DNA of 64,000 bases from Agaricus subrufescens (Eukaryota > Basidiomycota > Agaricomycetes > Agaricales > Agaricaceae). Shown here piece by piece: positions 18,263-28,880 of the stretch. A program made the position numbers and the translations under genes. The stretch spans positions 2,108,001 through 2,172,000 of the forward strand of contig CM057067.1 of the NCBI GenBank assembly GCA_029945375.1, in the 5' to 3' direction. The notes beneath the pieces were generated by a model. It was not told where the DNA came from. It did no database searches and saw only the letters and a list, made by a program, of their open reading frames with translations. Within the stretch, counting starts at the first letter, position 1. Every line of letters starts with the position of its first letter.

Positions 18263-18412
18263 TTCGCGTAATGCCTGCTCGAAGGGGCTGCGGGTGCGGG
18301 TGAGGAAGGGGGAGCGGTTGAGGACGATGGCCACGGAGAGACAGGGCTTGGGCTGCTTTTTGGGGGCCTCTGTTGAAAAGGCCTGGGTGCGCAAGGAGAG
18401 GGCGCGCAGCAT
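18245..18412 (-). pseudogene. mitochondrial ribosomal protein mL46 N-terminal fragment (yeast Mrpl17)
   Basis: Begins with an ATG and a short amphipathic Arg-rich presequence ([15 protein letters not shown]), followed by [20 protein letters not shown] and SPFEQAL. This matches the start of fungal mL46, where the pattern PKP-x3-(A/V)-V-I-LNRSP-x2-TRT-x-(T/S)-x-FE is characteristic. After SPFEQAL the sequence jumps to Hsp70, so less than about 60 residues remain. The frame stays open for a few codons across the junction. Confidence 0.65.
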
Positions 18413-19819
18413 GCAGCCCAGTCACGTGCTCCCTGTCCTCCAATGCTTGTCCAAGATCTGCAATAAGAAACGTCCCCTGGGACGTGTGTCTTTCCCCTCT
18501 TCTCCCATACCACAACACCCACTGACCTTCTGTGCCCAGGCCCCCCCTAGCACATTGAACATACTTGCATCCAACTGTATGTGAACAATCAGCTCTCCGA
18601 TATACAACAAGGAAGGCGAGAACGCACAGTCACGAAACCATCCTGCCAACTATGCAAAACGACTTGCAGCTGGAAGATGGCGGCGCGGGGCTGGACTAAT
18701 AGATCCTGTCTGTCTGGGGCGGGAATGGCAAGAGCGGTGGGGGTACCGCCACGGTTGTATGCATGAGCTCAAGAGCGTAGGTGGGAGTAAAAGTGGAAGG
18801 GGGTGTAATGAAGAGATAGAGGCGATGCATCTGGAGCCCAACGTGGCGACGAAGTTGGACAGGGAGGTGTGTTTTGAGGCAGATGTCCGAGTACGACAAG
18901 GCCCGCGCAGTAAATATAAATGATCTGCACATCCGAGCGATCCGAGCAACATCAAACTTTGAGAGATGAGAAAATGAAAGCAACGGTTTCCGAGGGCATA
19001 GAGGAGAGCGAGAGACGAGGGTTGAGAGATGCTTTTTCCGGGGTGCTGTGGGAGAAGAGGAGACTAGGGGGGAGCGCGCATGTGAGACGCGTGAGACAGG
19101 GTGAGAGGTAGTTGAAGGGGAGGGGGGCAGCGACGAGATGGAGGTAGCGGTGCCAAGGCCGCTGGGCCTGTGGATGTTGTTGTCATCATCTGTGGAGGTG
19201 AACTCGTAGATCCTGGCAACTATATCAATATCTGGGTTCTGTGTTACGCGGGTATCTGGGTGTGAATTTCCTCAGGGAACATGTCCCTGCCCATGGAGGT
19301 CTCAGGTGGAAGAGATGCGTCAATGTGGGCTGTGGCAGGGCAGGTGTTGAGAAAAGGTCCAGTATGTTTATAGGCTAAGAGTCAGGCAGGCTCCTGAGTT
19401 CGGCTTTTAGTTTAGGTTGTGTGAGCGGTGGTTGGCACATCTCACTTGTTGTACAAGCGAAGAGTTCCAGAGGGGCCAGGACATGGGCGGAAATGACGGC
19501 GAAAAGTATGGTTTTTGAAGAGGGCCCAGAGTCCAGACCATCGTATTCCGGTCACAATAGTGGGGGCAACAGCGGGGGCGCACTCCGGTGATGGTTGGTA
19601 TGTGGGAAAGAAAAGAGGTGGATCACCAATTGTCAAATTGCTGGTGTACTGTCATCCCCGCTGCGCCGCCTACTCAACTTATCTGCTAGCCAGAGTTCAC
19701 TCAGGAAACAGTGATCACTCAGGCTTTTCAAGACTCTCATCTGTTTACTTCTTGGGCTCCCGGGAATAACATCACCTACATCTTGGTTTACCAGGGCCTG
19801 TCATACTATAATTTCAACA
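18413..19819. other. no recognisable gene; degenerate sequence
   Basis: Several frames of 60-110 codons exist on both strands, but none shows a family motif, a clean start plus splice structure, or composition different from background. The last roughly 150 bases are the 5' flank of the gene starting at 19820. Confidence 0.4.
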
Positions 19820-22800
19820 ATGCCACGCCGAGCATACCTTATTGATGGCATTCTCTACTACTCGCCAAATAGTGACAGAGATGTCCCGCCTCCCAGCTAT
19901 CCCAACATCAATGATATCACCTTATTTAACAACATTGGCGTAGAAGCTTTTGAAGCCCCATGCTGGTGGTCTGAAAGCTTTCCGTGGCCAGGCTTCATGC
20001 CAAGACGGCCCGTTTGCTGGAACGGGGCACTTGTGGAGGATATCGGTTATATGCCTCGCCACCTACTTGTCAATTCTGATGGCACACAACACATGCTGCT
20101 GTTTCTTTCACAAAATAGATGGTTGGCTGTGGAGAACCTGATTCGAGAGGTGCTAGGTATCTTATCACGCCGCTTCAACATACACTACCTAGAGCCATAC
20201 TTGTCTCAAAAGTGGGGCTACACTAATGGCCACCCAACTGAGGCCCAGACATGGCATTATGTACATCAGGGACGGGACTGGTTTGCGATGTGGATCGCGC
20301 TGCTATATTGGATGTTGAAGACCGTGCCGGAGGACCCCAAGTATTTGGAGGGTATTTCTCCTACGGAATGGTACAAGATATTGGTTGGGTGGGACAAAAG
20401 TCGTATCAGTGTGTGGGAGTCTCTTCATTGTGCTCCACTGCTCCAACATTTTTGGGACGCTAATCGTTCGGGAGCCTTTCTACACAACCCCGATGATCAA
20501 CCAAACCAACCCTCTGCTTCATGGTTTGACTACTGCGGCATGCCAGTATGGTATCGTTGGGGTTCTTGAGAGATTGCCCAAAGCCAAAGAGCCAACTTCA
20601 AACTAATGGTTCCGCCACCTGAAGTTCTCCAAGTTGCGACCACTATCCTTTCCCCGTTTGTAACCTCCCACAACATAAGCGCCGCAGATGAATATGGAGA
20701 TGTACAAGACTATGGTGCGTAACGTTGAAGAGACTAGATCGGTGTGAATATGGAAAATAAAATATAAAAAAATATAAAATCGAATGCGAATGCAACCCTT
20801 TGAATTACACTGAGTCTCGAGTGCGGTTCGTGGGGAGAATAAATCAGAAAGAAAGTGAAAGTAAGTGTCTCGATTAAGTATTAAATGAAAATAGGGGTAG
20901 AATAGAAATGTGAAACAAGTCTCGACTGAATAGAAACCTCTTCCAGACCTATGCTGTTTCGATTAGAACCTTCACGACGAGTGGCTAAACCCGCGACGAC
21001 TGTCCTCAATAGAATGGGTTAGACACCTATCTAGGAGGGGTAGCGAATCCGCCCTAGTGATGCCTCAACAAACTCGGAGAGCCTTGACCTGCCTTCGCGC
21101 TTTGAGACAGACTGCAAGACAAGTCGAGCTAGCACCAAATGCTATCGCGATCCTATTAGACCAGTGAAGATACTCTCTCGAGCAGAACACAAGACCTTCC
21201 GAGTCGAGAAAGAACTTAAGAAATGCTTAGAACACTGCGAAGTTTAACCAAACTCGATTTCACTCGCACAGCGCTTGGGCAAAGATTCGATCCGAACCTC
21301 GTCCTCGACTGGCGACTATATACGATACACAATAAAAAACTGAGACAAAATAAACAAATATGAAACAGATAACCAAGTCCGTATCCAGCACTGAATGGGT
21401 ATAGTCTCCTTGACTCATCTTTCTCCACCAATCAACAGTCTCGACTATTCAGTCTCCTCGACCGAACATTGCACTTGCCTAATCTTCCACTCCTCATTGG
21501 CTAACGAGCTTCTAACCCTAGACCCTAGTCTAGAAACTCCCGAGGCGCACCCCCCACTGATAATCCCGTCGATAAGGTGTCCTCGATTAGACTACACTTC
21601 TATCTCGCCTTTAGTTGCTTCGAGATTATCACTATTACCGCCTGATCCAGAGTCTCGACCGACAATTCCAACAGTCTCGCTTCAGGTTAATTCAGTCTCA
21701 ACATGTGTAAGTCGTCTACTTCCTAGCCCTTTCCTTATTAGGCAGGTAGTAGTTATAGATTCGGTTTAGCATAAGGTCCGCTGAAGGAACCGCGTTCCAC
21801 TAAGTCCTCGAGCCATCCCATAGCCAACCTCGATGATAATTTCCAGCAAAGTCTCCCTAGACTCAGTCTCGAGACTTCCATTTTAAGTCCTCGAACGCGA
21901 TTATATTTCCCCTAGCAGTACGGTTTTCCTGCTAGGAATCGCGGATGCAATCTCGACCGTCCCCTAGGTCAACCTCTCTTCACACATGTCCTCGACTGAG
22001 CATATCTCTAACTGGGTGACCGATTGTTCATTCTCGAACTTAATACGTACACATAGCCGCATTAAACGTGAATTTTCACGCGTAAAACGGCTGGGGCCGT
22101 AACAACGTCTAACCTATATATTCTATAAACAACTAATACTCTATGATAGAATACGATCTTACTCCTGCAAGCCCGTTACCACCACCACCAACAGACAACA
22201 ACCAGTCCCCCCCCTTATCACCATCCCAAACCAGTCAACTTGTCTGGAAAAATAGGCGGCTCCACACCGTGGAGAGGTCAGGCCGAGATGTTTGGGAGCC
22301 TTTCATGCTCAAGCACAAGAAAAGGCACCAGAAAATGTTACTCCATGAGACCCCAGCTGCCCGGCAAACAAGGCTCAATTGTGAAAGGAAACCACCAGAG
22401 GCGAGCGCCGCGGTGTATATGTGGGAATGGAATCTAGATACTCCTCCTCAGTTCACTCGAACTCTTGTTCCTACAAGAAATCGTCGTGAGGTGCTGGAGG
22501 ATGCCCGCCCAGGAGAGGCTGTTTATGACTCATTTTGTAATGAGTGGAATATATGCTCAGACTGGTTTGACGAGTCAAGGGAAGACTCAGATGATGAGGT
22601 AGATGAGGAGAACCGAAATGAGACCATCCACGCCTTTACTTCCCAGTCTCCCCAGCCCAATAGCGAATTAGCAAAATCTCAGCTCGAAGTATCCAGTGTG
22701 TTGACAACATTTTTTGGCTTCCTGCCTCCGCAAGGGTTATGTGCCGAGATTGGGCGTTTGGCAAGTGTCAGCGACATCAAAACTGTGATTGCCATCACTG

Positions 22801-23846
22801 GCACCACTGCAATCACCATAAATAGTACTCTTTGGGCGACAGAAATGGGCAAAGCTTTCATAGATTTTGCGCTATGTTTGTGCAACAAAGACAATCGCGA
22901 ACCACTGGCAGCTATATGGGATCTGTCATCGTCCTGTAGAGAGCCCCTCAAGTTCTCTCCCCGCTTACGCTACGTTAAACAAGTATGGGCCGGTAGGGAC
23001 ATGCTCTACATGTTCGATTTTGGTGAATTGGCCACCATGTCTTGGAATATTGCTGTGTATACTGCCTCTGCCGCCCTTATGGTCTGTCGCCTACACCCTG
23101 AGCTCACAGACGAAGATATTGTCATTCAACTATCACAACTAGGAGTCCCTTTTCACACTTTACAGAAGAGGCTTAATCTTACTGTGGTGTATGACGAACT
23201 ACTATGTTCTGCAAGGCCCATGATTTTTTCAGACCACATATTCACTCCCGCTGATTATCACTTCTGGAAGCAAAGGTGCCAGTCAATATTGACTTCTCAG
23301 AGAGGCCGTGCAGCTATCTTACGTGGTGGTTATGTTCGGCGCCTGGCCTTGGCGGAGGGCGTTGGTTTAAGTGAAGTCCTGAAGGGGCCATCTGGTCTGC
23401 ACCACAACAAGGCTCTGAATTTCTGTGTATGGGACAAGGATGGTGTTGAGTATGTAGATGACAATCTGACAAAGGACGAACTGGATCTCTTGTGTGGAGT
23501 ATATCAAAACTTTACAGGTAAGTTCCCTTTGATCGGGATAAAATGCAGTGTAATGATCTACTTCTTAGGTGTTGGCACCAACATCAAGCTGAATTCATGG
23601 TACCCTCTCGTCTCTACATTTGAGGGCAGTGGTGATGATCAGGGCCGCTGCCATCCTCGGCTAGAACAATGCTATCAACAGCGCCAGTCATGTATTCTTG
23701 AGGGGCTTGACAAGCCAAATTCAAATGTCCTGCTTTCTGCCACCCGTTGGCGTGATCGAACACGAGGTCTTGCAGAAGTTAGGCGGGCCACAGCCTCTGT
23801 GGAAAAATGGTCACTGGCATTTCTTAATACATATAATAGTGCATGA
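19820..23846 (+). pseudogene. large Agaricomycete family protein, interrupted by an intronic solo LTR and an in-frame TGA
   Basis: Three exons: 19820-20714, 22150-23517 and 23569-23846 (847 codons). Exon 1 encodes MPRRAYLIDGILYYSPNSD, FEAPCWWSESFPWPGF and GRDWFAMWIALLYWMLK. Exon 2 encodes WEPFMLKHKKRHQKML and EWNLDTPPQFTR, and later FTPADYHFWKQRCQ and RAAILRGGYVRRLA. Exon 3 encodes TNIKLNSWYPL. I recognise N- and C-terminal halves of one mushroom-specific multi-copy family; function unknown. Intron 1 is 1435 nt, but subtracting the LTR (20726-22104) and one 4-bp duplication leaves exactly 52 nt, the usual size. A TGA at 20567-20569 (WGS-stop-EIA) interrupts exon 1; no plausible intron removes it. 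It is therefore probably a recently dead copy, or makes a 249-residue protein. Confidence 0.65.
20726..22104 (-). mobile_element. solo LTR (Gypsy-like), 1379 bp, inside an intron
   Basis: On the minus strand the element runs TGTTACGGCCCC...CTCTTCA, that is TG...CA ends typical of LTRs, flanked by the 4-bp direct repeat ACGT (20722-20725 and 22105-22108). It has no coding capacity and contains many TCTCGA/CCTCGA words. The TGTTACGGCCCC start is one I associate with basidiomycete Gypsy LTRs. With no internal region or second LTR nearby, it is best read as the product of LTR-LTR recombination. It lies wholly within intron 1 of the gene at 19820-23846, leaving both splice sites intact. Confidence 0.75.
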
Positions 23847-23860
23847 TACTCATCAGTAAC

Positions 23861-23948
23861 CGTTGTCATACGCTCATGTCACCGTTGTCGTACGCTCATG
23901 TCACGCTTGTTGTACACTCATGTCACGCTTGTCGTACGCTCATTGACT
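23861..23948. repeat. 22-bp tandem repeat, four units
   Basis: Units of the form CGTTGTCRTACGCTCATGTCAC at 23861, 23883, 23905 and 23927, with 1-4 changes between units. It stands at the start of the longer block 23861-24299. Confidence 0.85.
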
Positions 23949-24299
23949 CTCATTTTCTTTGAAGCCTAGAACTTTTTATTCAGTCAGTATTTCAGTCAAG
24001 ACCAAAATAAGTATTAAAACTTGTAATTTCATCTTGATCTGATATATAATATCTTGGTGTCAATTTCGAGTCGACCGAAAACTGATATATCCCCCAATTT
24101 GAAAACATTACCTAAGAAATGCTTTTTAGTAAGGCTTAATCAATTGTTTTAATAGACCGCCGAAAATCTCGGTGATTTCGGTCAGGTTTTAAAAGCGGCT
24201 CATTTATTGTCTTTGGGTTGTTGTTTCGGCTGAGCACCAAAAATTCCTAATCAAACAAAATTTTCGGCTCAACCGAAATTGTCAACTTTACGGTGTGAA
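23861..24299 (+). repeat. AT-rich hairpin-bearing repeat block A (unclassified transposon end)
   Basis: Related to block B (38181-38620 and 56089-56528). Shared features in the same order: a GTACACTCA-rich start, GACCAAAA words, an imperfect hairpin around AATCTCGGTGATTTCGGTC, an AAAGCGG word, and an almost identical 40-base end of the form TTTTCGGCT-x-A-x-CCGAAA followed by TTGTCAACTTTACGGTGTGAA. The end hairpin here has 6 paired bases (TTTCGG/CCGAAA). Similarity stops at GTGTGAA in both blocks, so this looks like the terminus of an undefined mobile element. Confidence 0.6.
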
Positions 24300-24520
24300 T
24301 ATCCTGAGTATGGACGGGCGGAGTTTCAAATGAAATAAGATTTAGAAAAAATTCTGTGTTTCCAGACGCTGCGGGAAGTCGTCCAGTTACGCATATGTCA
24401 GATCCGCTCCACATAGCGCTAGCACAATTTTTAGCTACGAAGAACTTGAGAAAATGCTAAGATTAGTAAAGATGGGTAAAGGTAAATTATTTCGACTTCC
24501 AGTAAAATCATCTGTTAATA

Positions 24521-24604
24521 AATTTGTAGAGCACAGCGCATCAAGTTGGTATATAGGTGACAAATTTGTAGAGCATCACACATCAAGTTGGTATATACGT
24601 ATAC
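24521..24604 (+). repeat. 42-bp tandem duplication
   Basis: AATTTGTAGAGCA...CATCAAGTTGGTATATA occurs at 24521-24562 and again at 24563-24604 with a few differences in the middle. It preserves a short open frame (KFVEH-x4-SSWYI twice), but no gene structure supports translation. Confidence 0.8.
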
Positions 24605-24879
24605 TAGACTCTCAAACTATGGCTCCGCATCCAACTGAATATTGGTGAAGGCCGCTTCATGAAACGTCTAAGTACGTCTCATGAGGGTCCTGAAAAGTCG
24701 CATGGCACTAAAAGTTTTCCAGCCCAGGATCGGCTCAGGAATTATTATGGTGTTTGGGGAACTAGATTGAATAGGTCTCAATATGTTGTCAAGGTCGAGC
24801 ACGAATCACATTCGCTGATCGTGGACATGGCCTCTCCTTTCCTCCTCTTAATCCCCTCGCACAGCTAGAACGAGGAAGC

Positions 24880-25140
24880 CTGTCCAACAGTGACGGCTTG
24901 GGCTTGGGCTTAATTTGGGCTTCCAGCCTTTACCGGTAGTGAAGCCCGATGGGCCTGGATATGGCTGTGCGCCCGCGTATTGCGATTGGCCTGGATATTG
25001 TTGCGCACCTGAGTATTGCGGTGCGCCCTAATATTGCAATGGACCTGGATACTGTTGCGCTTCTGAGAATTGCAGCGCGGCTGGGCATTGGGATGGGCCT
25101 GGGTGTGAGTTCCCATGTGGGATAATTCTGTCTCCTAGCT
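24880..25140 (-). pseudogene. fragment of a Gln/Tyr/Pro/Gly-repeat protein
   Basis: One minus-strand frame reads as imperfect repeats of QQYPGQSQYAGAQPYPGPSG and ends FTTGKGWKPKLSPSPS. Upstream it contains GPLQY-stop-GAPQYSG, where the stop TAG stands for an expected CAG. Such Q/Y/P/G repeats occur in many disordered fungal proteins; the parent gene cannot be named. Confidence 0.35.
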
Positions 25141-26204
25141 CGTCTAGTCCTCTGTAGCGACATTCACTACAAAAAAACCATTAGTATCCATTGTCGCGTT
25201 ATGGCACTAGGGGCTTCGCGAATACGTTGGCTCAGTATCATTCAATATCTTAGGTGAGAACTGGTTGGCGCACCATATAAAGTTCGGCACTCTTCTTTCA
25301 ATTTCATCATATTGGTTTTACTGGTCAGCTCTATACACTTAGCAGACTACCTCCACCAGGATGATGCACGCCCTCTTGTCGGCTCCAGGAAACCCTGTCT
25401 TATTGGTTCTCACGGTCTACAAACTATTGTAAGATTTGTGTTGGCGTCGAAAATATAGACATAAACCCACCTGAGTGATCGCAAGGAGAGAAAGGGCAGC
25501 GTCCGCAGCCAAACAGACACCTGGTATAGAAACAAGAAAGTTGGCAGACTGGACCAGCATCAGACCTTGCTGTGTCAATACCGTCATTGCCGCAACTAAC
25601 AAAACTAAGATCATTTTTGGAGGAAGATTCAACATATACTCACTCTTCTTCCCCATGGTTCTCGAGATGAGTGATAGAACATGGCAGCGGTGAGACCGTG
25701 ATTATTATATACCCTTCTTCGAGCGCTTAAGTAGCCTTGAGCCCGTGCGCTGATCGAAAATTGAAAAAACGAGACAGAGGGCGATGGGGGTGTGCCATGC
25801 CACCAGTACTGGAGATGGCGTGTAAACCTTGCAAGGTAAGAAATCTCTCTTTATAGTCATGAACAAACGAAACTCACCTGACCGTCGGACAGAATTAGGC
25901 CCCAAATGCCAGTTCATTACCCTTGCTCATCATAATTCCATCCTACTCTATTGGATTACGGTGTATTTTGAGGATGGCATGTTTCGAGTGGAAACCGGAT
26001 TTGCTGTCGTCTTGTGCACTGCAAAGATATAGCTTCGTGAAAGTGACAGAAGACCTGCTGAGAGACATGCGTCTGTATACAAGATGTCCGCCGTTGAACA
26101 AAAATTCTGAAGCCACAGAAACAGCCGAGCACGGGGGTCCTGAATCAGAGCACGCGAGATTGTGACGTCACGCTCTCGAGTTGACCCTCGACTTATCCTC
26201 TGTT
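25141..26204. other. no confident gene; possible membrane-protein scrap on minus strand
   Basis: A minus-strand exon-like frame (25656 to about 25470) encodes two hydrophobic stretches (LPPKMILVLLVAAMTVL; LVSIPGVCLAADAALSLLAITQV) followed by a GT donor. It looks like a piece of a multi-span membrane protein, but I cannot assign it. The remainder is featureless. Confidence 0.25.
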
Positions 26205-26257
26205 CTCATGGCCTCAGGATCCTCAAACAGCGGCGATCGCGATTCCATCCTTGTGCA
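26205..26257 (+). pseudogene. 53-bp block similar to the KRE6 fragment downstream
   Basis: CTCATGGCCTC...CGCGATTCCATCC-x-TGTG aligns without gaps to about 27590-27642 inside the KRE6-like fragment (about 40 of 53 bases identical), encoding LMASG-x8-DRDSILV against LMASG-x8-DHDSILV. It therefore looks like a second, diverged KRE6-derived piece on the other side of the SET2 fragment. Confidence 0.4.
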
Positions 26258-26261
26258 ATCA

Positions 26262-27235
26262 CATTACCCGTAAATTGCTTCTGGACTTTGCTTCACCCAG
26301 CTTCCAACGCAAAGAATACGCTAATATCAAAATCGTGCTTACAGAGAAGAAGGGGTATGGGTTTCGAGCTGAGGAGGATCTACCAAAGTATGTGTTGCGT
26401 TACTCCCGCCTTACGCCCTTCTGACACGTCTCAGGGATACATTCATTTACGAGTACATCAGCGACGTTGTCAACCCAATTTCGTTCAAGAAGCGCATGCG
26501 CAAGTATGGTCAAGAGGGAATACGGCATTTCTACTTTATGATGCTTCAAAAGGACAAAGTCAGTACGCTTTCCGTATATACATTAATGGCTTCTCATTGA
26601 ATGACCAAAGTTCATCGATGCGACTAGGAATGGCGGAATCGGTCGATTCGCGAACCATAGCTGTAATCCCAACTGTTACGTGGCTAAACGGACAGTTGAT
26701 GACAAAGTGCGTATAAGGATATTTTCTAAACGGCTGATCGAGAAGCATGAAGAGTTGACATTCAATATAATGTGGATTGATATAAGTGAGTCGTCGAATT
26801 ATCCTGTTAATCCCCTTTCCGATTTATTTATTTTCCATCGGTACAGTCACCAAGCACAAACATGCTTTTGTTGGGGAGCCCAATTGTGTCGGATCTATCG
26901 GCGGTAAAACGCAGACAGACTTCGCAGTGATGGATGACCTTTGTCTTGATGGTAAGCCTTGTAATCGTTGTGAATACTTTCGCAATAAGTTTAAGGAATT
27001 TGTAGCTCTTGGTAGACGAGCTTAATGAGCTTGTGGGCACGAAGAAAAAGAGAGGCAAGAGGATTGACGATCCAGATTTCCTGGTAATTATCACTCTTGC
27101 TACGTCCGCGCTTTGCTAACTTTACCTGCAGCCGATGTTGAAGCCAGTCGCAGAAAAAGACATTCCTAAAGTTGTGCAAGCCATTCTCCAAACGACAACT
27201 CGAAAGATGCTGTCTAAGATGATTCCAACTCGTAT
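26262..27235 (+). pseudogene. SET2: SET2 histone H3K36 methyltransferase fragment (SET domain)
   Basis: Contains most of the SET and post-SET region of Set2, the H3 lysine-36 methyltransferase that travels with elongating RNA polymerase II. Visible: SFQRKEYANIKIVLTEKKG, then across a 47-nt intron (26388-26434) DTFIYEYISDVVNPISFKKR and GIRHFYFMMLQKDK; across a 52-nt intron (26559-26610) FIDATRNGGIGRFANHSCNP and HEELTFN; then EPNCVGSIGGKTQTD and DDPDF-x-PMLKPVAEKD. Introns are kept, so this is a DNA copy. Damage: one base lost after ELTFN, a CGA-to-TGA change in the NVDRY motif, and one extra base in the post-SET Cys cluster. The AWS, WW and SRI regions are absent. Dead fragment. Confidence 0.9.
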
Positions 27236-27244
27236 AAGAGCAAG

Positions 27245-28295
27245 TTGCCTATAGCCAACTGGATGGTCCGGGCTCAACCGGGTCACTGTACATTACAGGA
27301 GGCCAGGCCACTCTGGGGCAACTGGTGCCACTCACCACTAGCCAACGCCAGAACCGGGCCACCCTCCGCCTGTCCTGTACCACTTCCTTCCCGTCCCCCG
27401 CCCTCTTCCTGCCCGCCCTCTCGTTCCTCCACCACCCTCTCCAAGTTCATGCCCACCTACGACGACTCTGCCCAGGACTCCCTCCCCCCGTCCCACTGCA
27501 CCAAAGCATCTGTCCCCCCTGGCTTTGACCAGTGTGGTTCCATGGTCCCCTACTGGGTCGCTTACAAACGGGACTGCCTGTCGTCCAATCTCATGGCCTC
27601 TGGCCCCCCGAGAGGCAGCGACCACGATTCCATCCTCGTGCCTCCCAAATTTCCCTACAACAGGGAATCCGTTCTCCCAGCCTCTGGCGACTCGGTAATC
27701 TCCTTCCGCTCTGACTCCAAGTACTCCTCTGGCATGCAGGGCACCCAGCGAAGCCTTGTCGCATACCCTTATGACCCTGTACTCAATGAGCTTGATGCTC
27801 CAGACGAGGAAGACTTTCTTCACGATCCCTCACGAAAAGGCGGCCTGGGAAGCCGAAATTCCACATTTCCGTGGAGAGGCATTCTGAATGTCTCTGTCCT
27901 CCTTGGCCTCATCCTTGCCCTTCTCGCCCCCTCTGTGTCCTACCCGGTCTTGCGAATTTTCTGTGAACGAGGAACGATTCTATCGTTGGTAATATACGCG
28001 CCAACAACACAGGTAAATCATACATCGCCTCCCGCAATCCCTTCTCAATGTTTGTTTACAGGACAATTGCCTGCCCTATTCCGGCTCCTGGGCCCTATCA
28101 ATCGTGACACTCCCAAAGAAGCACAGTCTCATATTGGTTTCGGCGGTAAAGAATACGAGCTCGTCTTCTCCGACGAGTTCAACCAGGACGGCAGGTCGTT
28201 CTGTCCCAGCGACGGCCCCTTCTGGTAAGCTACTGAGCTCTGGTACGGCCAAAGAGGGGATTCAGAGCGGGCCTGGATGAACTTTATGTGATACT
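27245..28295 (+). pseudogene. KRE6: KRE6/SKN1 beta-glucan synthesis protein, N-terminal fragment
   Basis: Encodes the cytosolic Ser/Pro-rich N-terminus, the acidic YPYDPVLNELDAPDEEDFLH segment, the single membrane anchor (GILNVSVLLGLILALLAPSV) and the start of the GH16-like luminal domain (GKEYELVFSDEFNQDGRSF). Kre6/Skn1 are type II Golgi/ER proteins needed for cell-wall beta-1,6-glucan. A 50-nt intron (about 28011-28060) remains, but the frame before it is shifted by one. After PSDGPFW a TAA replaces the expected Glu codon, the LWYG motif follows, and homology ends about 30 codons later. The catalytic domain is missing. Same orientation as the SET2 fragment, joined at about 27240. Confidence 0.8.
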
Positions 28296-28459
28296 GGCCC
28301 TTGGAGGCCGGGAAACGTCGGAAACGTCGGAGGGATTTAGCGATGCGGGGAGCAAAGAAAAAGAGGGGTGGGAGACGGCTGGCGGGGCCTGCGGTGGCCT
28401 TTGAGGGGTTGCTACATATTGAAGCGCGGGCCTGCCTGAGTTTTATGTGATAGCCGGGG

Positions 28460-28880
28460 GAGCACTGGAGGGGTTTGACAACGCATGTCTGATCCAGAAC
28501 AGCATAAATATCCAAGCCGCAGCGATGACACATGGCGCGAGGATGAGGAAGGGTTGTACTTTCTGCCAAAGAGATCCAACTCCGTCACAAGCCTAGATGG
28601 AACAGTCAGTCAAATTTGAGTAGGTGGGAAACGAAAAGGATTTACCGCCAAGTTCCCTTTATCCTGACAGACTCCGGTCATAGTGAACTTGAAGGGCTGC
28701 AAACACCATCATAGCCATATGGAATGCTAGAGAATATTGAGCGCCCTTCCGAAAACTTTTTAATCCCATCGAGCGCTCACCTAGGATCCCGACCAATTGG
28801 ATAACATTCCGTAGACGAAGTGCATCGAATGCCATGAGTAGTTCAAATATCCTTTGGAATCGAGGCAATTAATCGGGAGA
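28460..28880 (-). pseudogene. UPF0658-type Golgi membrane protein, internal/C-terminal fragment
   Basis: Minus-strand exons encode PRFQRIFELLMAFDALRLRN and VIQLVGIL, then after an intron AFHMAMMVFAALQVH, then after another intron ACDGVGSLWQKVQPFLILA and PCVIAAAWIFMLFWIRHAL (a membrane span). The DALRLRNxIQLxGI core and the later CDG...PFLI-x5-IAA-W pattern match the fungal UPF0658 multi-span Golgi protein family as I know it. Both ends are missing and a TGA/TAA-rich sequence follows, so it is a fragment. It faces the KRE6 fragment tail to tail. Confidence 0.5.

Noticed and set aside
9000..24300. A KDZ (Kyakuja-Dileera-Zisupton) transposase accompanying the TET gene
   Set aside because: I looked for KDZ-type Cys clusters and the DDE core and saw none in the window; the only full transposases are Tnp2 and hAT.
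25164..25180. CACTACAAAAAAACC resembling a CACTA transposon terminus
   Set aside because: No matching inverted end, target duplication or element structure could be found around it; one short A-rich match is weak.
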